A stretch of 64,000 bases of DNA, taken from assembly GCA_023101725.1 (NCBI GenBank), contig JALJCO010013442.1, positions 1-64,000 of the forward strand, given 5' to 3'. The stretch comes from Atherinomorus stipes. Its lineage: Eukaryota > Chordata > Actinopteri > Atheriniformes > Atherinidae. Made by a program: the position numbers and the translations under genes. How positions within the stretch are numbered: the stretch's first letter is position 1; the number at the start of each line of letters is the position of its first letter. This document shows positions 35,825 through 45,862 of this stretch, piece after piece. The notes under the pieces were generated by a model that was not told the origin of the DNA, searched no databases, and saw only the letters and a program-made list of their open reading frames with translations.

Positions 35825-36479
35825 ACCGTCTTCTTCCGCCTATCCGGGATCGGGTCGCGGGGGCAGCTGCCTAAGCAGGGAAGCCCAGACTTCCCTCACC
35901 CCGGCCACAGCCGCCAGCTCATCCGGGGGGATCCTGAGGCGTTCCCAGGCCAGCCGGGAGACGTAGTCCCTCCAGCGTGTCCTGGGTCTCCCCCGGGGTC
36001 TGGTCCCGGTGGGACGTGCCTGGAACACCTCACCAGGGAGGCGTCCAGGAGGCATCCTGATCAGATGCCCGAGCCACCTCATCTGGCTCCTCTCTATACG
36101 GAGGAGCAGCGGCTCTACTTTGAGTCCCTCCCGGATGACCGAGCTCCTCACCCTATCTCTAAGGGAGAGCCCGGCCACCCTGCGGAGGAAACTCATTTCG
36201 GCCGCTTGTACCCGCGATCTCGTTCTTTCGGTCATGACCCACAGCTCATGGCCATAGGTGAGGGTAGGAACGTAGATGGAACGGTAAATCGAGAGCCTCG
36301 CCTTCTGGCTCAGCTCCTTCTTCACCACGACGGACCGATGCAGCGTCCGCATCACTGCAGACGCTGCACCGATCCGTCTGTCCATCTCCCGCTCCATTTT
36401 TCCCTCACTCGAGAACAAGACCCCGAGATACTTAAACTCCTCCACCTGGGGCAGGAACCTCACTCCCAGGACCCAGTGT
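35825..36479 (-). mobile_element. RTE-X-like LINE insert with perfect 13-bp TSD
   Basis: A 655-bp 5'-truncated LINE on the minus strand, bracketed by a perfect direct duplication CCTACGCACAAGT (35812-35824 and 36480-36492). The 3' end reads ATAGGCGGAAGAAGACGGTA and has no poly-A, as in many RTE-type LINEs. It is far more GC-rich than its surroundings. The duplication and clean coding frame indicate a recent insertion relative to the rest of the window. It lies within the Harbinger relic. An ancient copy of the same family is at 9590-10460. Confidence 0.85.
35840..36478 (-). pseudogene. LINE pol C-terminal part (RTE-X-like)
   Basis: One uninterrupted frame covers the region downstream of the RT catalytic box: VEEFKYLGVLFSSEGKMERE, then KARLSIYRSIYVPTLTYGHE, the WLGHLIRMP motif, PRGRPRTRWRDYVSRLAWER, and the end WASLLRQLPPRPDPG. 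This series is typical of an abundant teleost non-LTR element of the RTE-X type. The catalytic YADD/FADD box and endonuclease are missing through truncation, so no active enzyme is encoded. The first codons of the open frame upstream of 36478 come from the target duplication and flank. Confidence 0.8.
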
Positions 36480-36492
36480 CCTACGCACAAGT

Positions 36493-37590
36493 GCAACACC
36501 ATATCCCATCCAATATTGTAGATGACTGAGCAAATTTTGTAAGTTGGGGTTGACCACAGATATTTCTTGCATATGATGTGCTAAAATTAATCAGTGGTTC
36601 TGCCACCTTTGGTATCAACAGCTTGTAAAATAATTTAGCAACTTGTCATCACGTGTTCCCAGCCTGAGGTCTCAAAACTGAACTAGTTCCAAATAAATTA
36701 TGACAGTAACTTTTTGGGAATGAGATTTTCCTGCTAGGTCCATGTTTAACTTTGCTCTATGTGTGTGTGTGTGTGCTTGTGTGTGTCTCTGTGGTATTTG
36801 GGCTGGGAGGGCTGAGCCACTATTAAATACAGCAGCCCTAAGGACAGAGTTAGCAGTGCATATTTAAAGGGAAAAACTTGAACATCTCAACGGTCCAAAG
36901 GTTCAAACTACAAAGATAAATCTTCTGAATTAGCATGCATTGCACGTACAATCATATTTAATCTTCCCATCATGTAAACACAACCAACTGGAACATTTTA
37001 GCCTTTGTCCATGTAAACATGTCAGCTGGAATATCTTACCAGATTGATTTCAATGGGATAGATGAAATATTTCTCCATGTACTGTAAGCTTGTCTGCTGT
37101 GTAATGTGATTCCAGCTTCCTTTAATTTATCATATCTGCACAAGCAACACTGAGATGAGATGGTCAATAATCTTGAACTCTTTCAGAGTTTCCAACAGAA
37201 AAAGTCATATCTGCTACAGTCCAGTTCTGTTTTGCTGGCGACATTTTTTCAAGTCTTTCCTGAAACCTATACGTCACTTTACCCCACTTGGTCCAAACGT
37301 ATGAAAAAACAACATACAACATGAAAAGGATTATTTTAAGTGTATTTATGGTCATTGTTTCCTACTAATCAGATTGTGAAAAGGTTGAAACCACCTAGCC
37401 AGGATTTGAAAGGAGTTTTTTTGTTTTTTGAGACTGGTCACACAAAGTTTTACGTGATGCATTTTTACTGTAATTGGATGTTTGGTTAGATCAAATGTGC
37501 CCCATAAAAACAGCTATACATTGATCATAAGTGTTTTACACCATCTCGCTTAAAAAATATGCACATACAGTATGGGCTTTTAGTCAGTAG
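36493..37590. other. No gene; short (GT)n
   Basis: (GT)n-like run at 36761-36788. Otherwise AT-rich DNA without supported features. Confidence 0.45.
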
Positions 37591-37599
37591 TTTGAACAC

Positions 37600-37975
37600 A
37601 CTTTCCAATGAAATCTGTCCCACTTCTCTTTTCTATTTTTAGTTATGTTCTTCACCTGATCTGCAAAGATCCTTCTGTTCATTTGTATGCTGATGACATC
37701 TACCACTCTAATGCTGATTTCAGTGTCATACAGAGCTCTTTACAGTCTGACTTTAATTTATTTCAGAGATGGTTTCATAACAAACTCTTAATTAACAAAA
37801 AGTCTTGTTATGTGGTGTTTGGTACTTGACGCAATCAACCACTCAACTCAGTGTTAATTATAAGAACGTTTGATGGTTAATGTCTTGAGAGGGCTGATTC
37901 ATTCAAACATCTGGATCTTTCGTTAGACCCTGAGCTGTCATTTAAGCCCCATATTGATTATACTGTATGGTGCTA
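37600..37975 (+). mobile_element. L2-like LINE RT fragment
   Basis: The frame at 37608-37829 reads LLFSIFSYVLHLICKDPSVH then LYADDIYHSNADF, the catalytic YADD box of L2-type LINEs, followed by FNLFQRWFHNKLLINKKSCY. After the stop at 37827, reading shifts and a FKHLDLSLDPELSFKPHIDY-like block near 37905-37965 is the downstream YLGV..D..LSF region. Endonuclease and C-terminus are absent, and stops show age. Confidence 0.7.
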
Positions 37976-38001
37976 TTCGGACAGATAGGTTCTGGGAACG
38001 C

Positions 38002-38042
38002 AGTTCTTATAACTACTCGTCTCGAGTTTAGTTATAAGAACT
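38002..38042. repeat. Perfect 13-bp hairpin
   Basis: AGTTCTTATAACT and AGTTATAAGAACT are separated by 15 nt containing CTCGAG. No T-run or gene end adjoins, so a terminator role has no support. Confidence 0.85.
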
Positions 38043-38229
38043 ACCCTTCCCAATCACTTTGCGTTTGCACATGAGTTTTCCTGTCTTGATCCAGGGCGTG
38101 GGGCAAGACAAGCACCTTGGGGTACTTGGATGCACAACAGTGAAGCCCTGTACAAGAAAAGGCAGAGGAGGCCATTTTTCCAGAGGGAAACTGATCATTC
38201 AATGTGTGCATCAAACTCTTGACAGCAGT

Positions 38230-38430
38230 CAGTGATACCCAGCGCCCTCTTCTCTGCAGCCATGCTGGGATGGTGGCATTAAAACTGGAGCTGCCAACAA
38301 ACTATACAAACCTCTGAGGAAAGCTGGCTCAGTGGTCGATCTACATCCGGACAGTCTGGAGACAGTGGCTGATAGCAGAATGAAGACAAAGATCCAAGTC
38401 ATCATAAATAACCCTTCTCATCTCCCACGA
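38230..38430 (+). mobile_element. LINE C-terminal fragment
   Basis: The open frame near 38296-38425 reads NKLYKPLRKAGSVVDLHPDS then LETVADSRMKTKIQVIINNP. It resembles the KL(I/V)KKAGSVVG.EL(D/E)SL..VAE.RM...(I)M(D/E)NP.H block near the C-terminus of fish L2/CR1-like LINEs. It is a different part of pol from the 37600 fragment and may come from a different insertion. Confidence 0.5.
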
Positions 38431-39440
38431 CAAGGTGCATGTACAGTATTTATTTATTTGTCTTTTAACATTTATCTAAGCTCAGAGGCAAAAACATGCA
38501 ATAGCTTCAAATTATGCAATATCTGTCCCATTGCAGCTGCAGTATAAATCAAAAAGTCCTGGAAACAGCATGTTTTCGTGTTACCCTGCTGGAGATGCTT
38601 TTGACCCTGTCTTACATGAACAACTAAGTTGTTGAAATTCCTTTTTATATGCATATGGTGGTGGCTTAATGTGTCTCTTAAAAAGCTTCCTAGGTTTAGG
38701 ATTACAATGCACACAGAAACCATAGAGCAAAAGTTATCCTCAACAGTGACTTTGTGTCATGAAGAAGACTGACTATGCTGTGCTAAATTGTTCCACATCT
38801 AACCTACAAGAAAGCAGCTTAGAAGAAGGTGGAAGCAGAAAAGATAGATCCAATTGTTGTCCCAGGTTACCATGTTGTCTTTGCTCTCTTGTTGTATACA
38901 CAAGTTCCACAACATCTGAGCTGTACTCCTTTCACGGTACTCGTTTGATACTGTGTTAGAGTTCTATCATGTTATTTTCTTCTTCTTCATTTATCCGCTG
39001 TGAGTACAGAATCTGTCTTCACCTTAGTTAAGATTTACAAGTTCACGCAGAGACATGAACTTCAGAAATAGAAAAAAAAACAATGTACTTTTGTCTGGAC
39101 AACTGATGATGAAAACTTAAAATATAAAGCTTGAAAAATATCCGAATCTTCACAAATAAGGAGGATTACGGGATTTTTGGTGGACTCAGATGCCTCGTCA
39201 CAGTGGTGAACTATGTGCCCAAAATCAACTTGTCTCACCAAGATTGTGCAAAATCTGGACTTTTTAAATTCACATGGAATAGTTGTTTCTGGACATCTGA
39301 TTATAAAGTGATTAACTGATTTCTTTGCATCAAAGTGTTAATTTGACAACTTCAGTTTTGTGCATACAGTAGGTACCGGGTTGTGGTATTGCATCACAAC
39401 ATTTATGAATACAAGTACAAATACACCTACCTATCTCTCA

Positions 39441-39487
<47 letters not shown>

Positions 39488-40717
39488 ACTTATCCAACTG
39501 CTCTGTTGGATTGAGATCTGGTGACAGTGGAGGCCACCTGGAGTATATGAAGTCATCATTATATTCAAGGAACCAGCCCAAAATGATTCATATTTTGTAC
39601 AATGGTGAATCTCAACAAAAACTGCAGTCCTGTCAAATTTTACTGGTCATTGTGTTGTGACACAGTTCTTAGCACCTGATTGGCTGCAGAGTCTGAGAAA
39701 CTAAATTGTACTGTCTGTGCTGGGATTTCCCCTCCAAACCTGGCAGTGATTTCGTTGCCAAAACAGGGGAAGTTAGACATTTCACCTGAGCAGGAAAATG
39801 TACCTGGATGGATTGTTGTGTCTTGTCTAAAAGTACTTAGGGGTGTTAGATACTCTTGTTTTTTCACAGCCTCTGTCATATTTGTATGATGTTTGGTACA
39901 AACATATTATCTAAAAACATACTGCAAATATCCTTACCTCTCTCTTTATTATGGAAAGAAGAGTTACTGTCCTTAGCATACTGTAACAAAGAAAGAGGTA
40001 AAAGTTGTCCAGTACAAGCAACAGATGAGAAAATAGTTTTTTCCCTCCTTTTTTCACTGTCACACTGTCAGTGGAAGAACAAACATAAGGCTTTGAAAGA
40101 AAGTTATTTGATTATTTGTTATATTTAACTTTGTGTCTGCAACTTTTATATTTGTTCTTGAAGTTTGAAGTGTGTGTGCAAAGTTTGTGTTTCTGTGCAC
40201 ATACTACATGAAATACTTTAGTCTAATGAATCCTTAAAAAGTGACCTTCGTTTTTCTTTGGAAAATTGACAGATGCAGCAATATCAGCTACATGAAATAG
40301 TTTACTATGTCATCACTCCTCTATGTGCAATCAGAAAATGTGATGCATGTTGAGACAAAGTTAAACTTAAAAGCTAGGAGGAGGAAGTTAAAGCAATTTT
40401 GTTCTGTCAGTCATGGTGGGGAAGGTGAGATCACAGCCAGTTTAAACTGTCAAGCTCCACACTCTCTCTTTCTGTTATACTTCCAGCTTTCCAATCAGTT
40501 TTTCCAACAACTTTTCCCTCCTGTTTTATTCATTTGTATTCACTTTGACTTTTTCATTAAGAATGTAAACCAGATCAATATACTGTAATTTCCCTTTTTA
40601 GATTAATAAAGTACCATTCAGTTAAATTTAAAACAGTTCAAAGAAACTAAATTGGTATCATGAAACATTAGCTATATTAGATGTTTATTTCTCCCAGAGT
40701 TTGGCTGGAATAAATCT
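38431..40717. other. No gene; (CT)n at 39444-39484
   Basis: A 41-bp CT microsatellite and AT-rich DNA. A 22-A run at 40718-40739 follows an AATAAA at 40709, as in a retroposed transcript tail, but no source sequence is recognisable upstream. Confidence 0.4.
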
Positions 40718-40754
40718 AAAAAAAAAAAAAAAAAAAAAACAGGCACATGGGTTT

Positions 40755-41030
40755 TAAAGGAACAATGTGTAAGATTTACCAACAATTGACAGTAAGCTAA
40801 TGCTTTGCTTTTTCAATTTGTGGAAGAGGATATGCAACCCCTGGGTTTCTGCCAGTGGGTCCTCCTACGCAGTGTAACTAAAATATGTGCAACAATATGC
40901 AGCATAAGAAAAAGCACTGGGTTAGCCACTTGGAGCAGCTGCATTGCTGTCCAAACCAAAGAAGAAGAAGGAAAGGATACAACTGGAAGTGAAACCAAAT
41001 TTAGCTCTCTTTAAGCAGCCTCTACAGATT
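40755..41030 (+). mobile_element. MITE fragment, TTTAAAGGAACAATGTGTAA end
   Basis: TTTTAAAGGAACAATGTGTA at 40753 belongs to the AAAGG..GTGTAAGA class seen complete at 15279-15782. No right end is found, and the extent is a guess. Confidence 0.35.
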
Positions 41031-41205
41031 ACAAACTTGGGAAAACAACAGCAATTCAACATCTGTTTACGATGCACTTCTTGCTGAAGGTTTTATAAGA
41101 AAACATAAGTAAATGAAGAACAAGTATGAATGTCTGAAAGCATTTTGAATATCATACATTGCTCAGGATGGACTGATGATTTGTCCAGGGTGTACACTGA
41201 TTGTA

Positions 41206-42264
41206 CACTGCAAAATGTAGTGGTCTTAATTTGAGTTATAAAAAAAAAAAAAAAAAACTGAAATTGATAAGAATCAGACTATAATCAAGTGAAACTATTT
41301 GTCCATGTAGTAAGATAATTATACTTGGTAAGATTGGTAAGACAAAAAAAGGAAAAATATCGAGACCGTAGACAGTGAGAAAAATCTTCAAACAAGTTGG
41401 AAAACATTCATTTCAAGTCCCTCATTCATTGAAAAATCCCTCAAAACTAGTTGGTAATGCTCCTTTTGAGTGTTGCTTCGTTTTCATTTTAGAGTGAAGA
41501 ATCTTGAAACAATTTTTTTTTTTTTTTTTTTAATTGCTAAAAAGCCTTTTATGTAGGCAGCATCTCATACTGAAGGAGTAGCAAAGCACCCACCAACCTC
41601 AACACACATGTACCTGAATGGAGCTTGGCGAAGGCTTTTACCAAGGATCAGATGAATTTGGATAGCATGGGGCTTGAATTCATAAGCTTCTGAGTATTAC
41701 AAAACCTGCTCAACCACCCGAACCACTATTTCAGACTGTCAAATGCACCTAGTCTGTGCGACCAGTTCTTGGATTCCCGGTTAGTTGTTCTTGTTTTAAG
41801 ATCTTTTCTCTCAAAATGAGAATGCAACAACACTAGAAAATAAGCATTACAGGCTAGTTTTAAGTGTTTTTCACTTTTAATAAGAAACTTGAAATGAGTG
41901 TTTCAGAGCTTGTTTTAAGCTAGTTCCCAATAACATGTAGATAATTTTCTTATTACAAGAAATGTGTGTATGAACTGGTACGGGAGGTCTTAAAACAAGC
42001 ATTTAAAGCTAAAATTGGGGGCGAAAGACACAAAGTGATCTGAAACAGTTTCTTAGTGAGATAATTCAACTCAAAATGCATATAAAATAAACAATTTCAA
42101 GATTCTCTTACTAAGTAAGAAATAAAAGACATTTACTCCCAAAACTTGATTAATAATCTTACACATTCTGGTCTTGTCAAGTATATTTCTCTTAAACTTA
42201 GATAGTTAAGACAGTTTTTGCTGAATATAAGACTGTAAGACTTGGTCAGCCTGTTTTTGCAGTG
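41206..42264. mobile_element. CACTGCAAAA-ended DNA element, about 1.06 kb
   Basis: Left end CACTGCAAAATGTAGTGGTC and reversed right end CACTGCAAAAACAGGCTGAC. The body is full of degenerate CTTGTTTTAAG, AAGAATCTTGA and CTTACTTAGT motifs, a pattern familiar from a common teleost MITE. A nested retroposon-like piece (T-run 41511-41532, then TTGAATTCATAAGCTTCTGA near 41675) sits inside. The target duplication is not clear. Confidence 0.6.
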
Positions 42265-43538
42265 TAGCTGGGACAAATTCCAGGCTCCAAACAGCCCTGA
42301 ATAGGACAAAGCAAATACAGAAAACAATGACTGAATTTCACATATTGAACTTTACAGGGATGAAATAGGAAGCACACCATAACTCTAGATGGGCAGGCTT
42401 TGTAGCTCCAGTGCAGGGTCAGCGCCCCTATTTTTGCTATCAGCTACAGTATAGAGCATATACGAACAGAGATGTTTGTACATGACAGCTCATTTAAATG
42501 ATGCACCCTGATATTCTTGTTAAGTTTTTCTCCCTACCATATCCTCTCTTTGCCTCTGCTACTTCTTGACTCTGCTGCTTACTGTAACTATAAAAGGTCC
42601 CTTTACTGGCATCAAAGATAATAACAGTGAGAAGCACTCATGGACAAAATATGACAGAAGCAGCCATTGGGCAGTCTGAATCCAAACCCTGATATCCTCA
42701 AATGTGGAAAAGGAATGAAAATCAATAAAACATTTTGTTATGAATGTTGAGGCGAGTGAGAACCATTAAAACCACGACAGTATATTGCCATTTTACCTTA
42801 TTCCGGTACATAGGGCTCCCTATGTTTTTGGAGTAGAATAAACCTCCGTTTTTCTTTACCAAGTCAAAGTCAGCAGTTGTTTTTTTTTTTTTTTTTTTTT
42901 TTTTGGTAGAACAAAGCTTCAATTCCTTCAAAATATTTACTGACCAAGTAAAGTATACACTCCAACAGTTTCATGTGCCAAAAGCACGCCACCGTTTAAG
43001 TGAGCACAACATCCTTATACATTTTTAATCAAGCATGCTGACCAGGCAACAAATCGTCATCAGAAAATAAACTTTCCTTTGACACAGATGCCAGGTAGGA
43101 TGCTTTTTCCAAACCCTTTTTCAAACAGAAATCAGCAACAGAAATATAGCTGCTGTTTTACAAGTGAAGCAGAACAGGCTTTTCTCTGAATGTACTGTAG
43201 CTTTTTCAAAGATTCCCTGATTGAGGTGGCTATTATTCAGCACTCGTGTTTTAATTCAAATCCATATTTGGCCTTCAGTTTGTTTGACAAAGTCAAAATG
43301 TCCCTTAAAAATTAAACTTGACACTTATGAGCTAAAGACATCATTACTAAACCAAATAGATAAGTGGATTAGTCTTTAATAATTAAGCTTATCATGTTTT
43401 TCAGAAAGTTTTTGATATTTCCTCTGTCAAAGAATACAATTGTACACTATTTTAACTGAAAATGTAACACATTTGTCTGTTATAAAATTCTTCAAAAAGA
43501 AGACCCAAAAACAGTAACTCATTCCATGGCATAAAAAG
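42265..43538. other. No gene; T25 run at 42880-42904
   Basis: AT-rich DNA with no supported coding frames or paired ends. Confidence 0.45.
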
Positions 43539-43583
43539 TACACTTTATTGCCAAAAGTATTCGCTCACCTGCCTTGACTCTTA

Positions 43584-44646
43584 TGGATCACCGCGAGCCT
43601 ACGTCACAACCCGGAACTCATGTGACCGCGAAGCTGGTCCCGGTGAAAATATGCTTCGTATTTGAACGGCGTCTGATGGACTATGAGCCTCAAAAACTGC
43701 TTTTGCACTCTTTTTAATTTTTTTTCTCCGCCGGTCTGTCTTTGAAATAATGTTGAAATGTCGTCCAGTTATACTGAAAGTCTCACTGCCGACGCTAGAA
43801 GAAGATACGAAGCTAAGTATCTGTTGGACTAAGTGATGCCATCTTCTGCTGCTAGAACCTGGTTAGACGAACCTACCTGTACATAACATCAGTTTCCCGA
43901 TCTCATGATGTATTTGGTTTCATCAGGTAAGCCCCGTGTACAAGCCATTTATTTTTTATAGAATATAAATTTTCCCGGATTTTTAAGAAATGGTGGTATT
44001 TATTTGATGTACTTCTCAGGAGTTTACTCTCATTGATAAAGCTATAAATTACCGGCAGTCTCATCTGTATGTAACTGGTTATGACTGTGCATGTTTATAA
44101 CGCTGCAAATGCCTTTCTGCCGCTTTTTATGGTTTTATTCTTATGTGGGAACATTGATGGAGTAATCTGGATGAACGGATCGTTAACAGTCTGAGGAGAC
44201 GGAACAGCGGGCGGCGCTGTGATTCTGTACATCCACTGATTTAATGGTGTTTTCTATCATCTGTACAAAAACACTCAGGGTTTAAAAGTGAGACCAGAAT
44301 ATATGTTTTTATCAGTCACAAAGGATCGGAACATATTGTTAGATGTTTCCATGGTTTCAGCGTGAACTGTCAGCATTTATGGGCTTGATAGCCGTGCCAC
44401 TTAGCATGTTGTTCGGGACTTTTTCTGTTGTTTGGGAACTGGAACAAACATCTTCTTTGTCCGGTGATAGATATGTTTATGGCAGCCATACAAGCGGGAC
44501 TTGGTTTTCCAAGTAGAATAAACGAAGATTGACGAGTAATGAAGCAGGTAATTCAGTGGCTCCCCTATGCAACGAAGCGATGTTTTCACCTGTTACCTAC
44601 CGGAGTGCGAATTTGGCGAAAATTCCCGGATGTTCGCGGTGATCCA
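43584..44646 (+). mobile_element. TA-flanked 1063-bp element nested in Tc1
   Basis: The left end TGGATCACCGCGA and the right end TCGCGGTGATCCA are inverted copies. Each is flanked outside by TA (43582-43583 and 44647-44648). Removing the insert and one TA joins the Tc1 sequence as CTTGACTCTTATGAGCTTAA, the expected wording of this Tc1 end. Subterminal GGTGAAAA and GAAGC motifs also pair. A leading frame at 43758 (MSSSYTESLTADARRRYEAK, 24 codons, then TAA) is followed by a splice-donor-like CAGGTAAGCC at 43924. I suspect a first exon of a larger parent protein but cannot name it. The superfamily is unassigned; TA duplication alone suggests Tc1/mariner-like insertion. Confidence 0.65.
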
Positions 44647-44803
44647 TATGAGCTTAAGTGAAATCCCATTCCAAATCCATACAGTTCAATATGACCTGGT
44701 CCACCCTTTGCTGCTAGAACAGCTTTGACTCTTCTGGGAAGGCTGTGTTAGGAGCATGTTTGTGGGAATTTGTGACCGTTCTTCCAGAAGCGCATTTGTG
44801 AGG

Positions 44804-45778
44804 TTACACTGATGTCGGACGAGAAGGCCTGGCTCTTGGTCTCCGCTCTAATTCATCCAAAAGATGTTCTATGGGGTTGAGGTCAGGACTCTCTGCAGGC
44901 TGGTCAAATTCCTCCAGACCAGACTCTGCATCCAGGTCTTGATGGACCTGCTTTGTGTACTGGTGCACAGTCATGTTGGAAGAGGAAGGGGCCAGCTCCA
45001 CACCGTTCCCACAAAGTTGGGAGAATGGAATTGTCCAAAATGTGTTGGTATGCTGAAGCATTCAGAGTTCCTTCACTGAAACTAAGGGGCCAACCCCAGT
45101 TCCTGAACCCCCCCCCCCCCCTTTGGTGGAGTGGGGATTATGGTGTGTAGGGACACACCATAATCCCCACTCCACCAAACTTTACACTTGGCACAATGCA
45201 GTCAGACGAGTACCGTTCTCCTGGCAACCGCCAAACCCAGACTTGTCCGTCAGATTGCCAGATGGAGAAGCACGATTCATCCCTCCAGAGAACGCCTCCA
45301 CTGCTCTAGTGTCCAGTGGTGGCTGCTTTACACCACTGTTTGCTTTGCATTGCACTTGGTGATGTATGGATGGATGCAGCTGCTCCACTGTGGAAACCTA
45401 TTCCACGAAGCTCTCTGCACACTGTTTTTGAGCTGATCTGAAAGCCACAAGAAGTTTGGAGGTCTGTAGTGATTGACTGCAGAAAGTTGGCGACCTCTCC
45501 ACTCTATGGACTTCAGCATCCGGCTGACCCCACTCCGACAGTTTACGTGGCTTACCACTTTGTGGCAGAGTTGCTGTCATTCCCCAACACTTCCATTTTC
45601 TTATCATACAGCTGACAGTTGACTGTGGAATATTTAGGAGTGAGGAAATTTCACAACTGGATTTGTTGCAAAGGTGGCATCCTATCACAGTTCCACGCTG
45701 GAATTCACTGAGCTCCTGAGAACGACCCATTCTTACACAAATGTTTGTAAAATCAGTCTGCATGCCTAGCTGCTTCAT
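44804..45778 (-). pseudogene. Tc1-like transposase, fragmentary
   Basis: The N-terminal part (45398-45778) reads MGRSQELSEFQRGTVIGCHL, then IPQSTVSCMIRKW and SGKPRKLSEW: a helix-turn-helix pair and GRPR-like linker. The C-terminal part (44804-45061) holds SPDLNPIEHLLDELERR, with the catalytic glutamate of the DDE triad. The two are in different frames, and the middle is disrupted by a C-run (45108-45121) and a local inverted duplication (45122-45179). The usual DN.P.H block around the second aspartate appears as SNMTVH, so that residue seems lost. Such enzymes cut and paste the element at TA sites; this one is inactive. Confidence 0.8.
45122..45179. repeat. 27-bp perfect hairpin with 4-nt loop
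   Basis: The arms 45122-45148 and 45153-45179 are exact reverse complements around the loop AGGG. Only the right arm wording (CCATAATCCCCACTCCACCA) belongs to the normal Tc1 sequence. The left arm looks like an inverted copy made in place, next to a 14-C run. Confidence 0.95.
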
Positions 45779-45862
45779 TTATACACCTGTGCCTTGGAAG
45801 TGATTGGAACACCTGATTCCCATAATATGGATGGGTGAGCAAATACTTTTGGCAATATAGTG

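Larger units (their letters stand above)
43541..45862 (-). mobile_element. Tc1-like transposon, split and decayed
   Basis: The left end CACTTTATTGCCAAAAGTAT with TCGCTCACC and the reversed right end CACTATATTGCCAAAAGTAT with TTGCTCACC are near-identical inverted termini of a well-known teleost Tc1 group. A TA precedes the left end; the right flank is changed to GA. Transposase remains lie on the minus strand. Without the 1063-bp insert at 43584-44646 the element is about 1.26 kb, plus TA duplication, a normal Tc1 size. No intact transposase remains. Confidence 0.85.

Noticed and set aside
35672..36529. Long plus-strand frame of about 285 codons
   Set aside because: It is the antisense shadow of the LINE pol frame on the minus strand; GC-rich sequence keeps it open.
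38002..38042. Hairpin as a transcription terminator
   Set aside because: No bacterial context, no T-run, no gene end.
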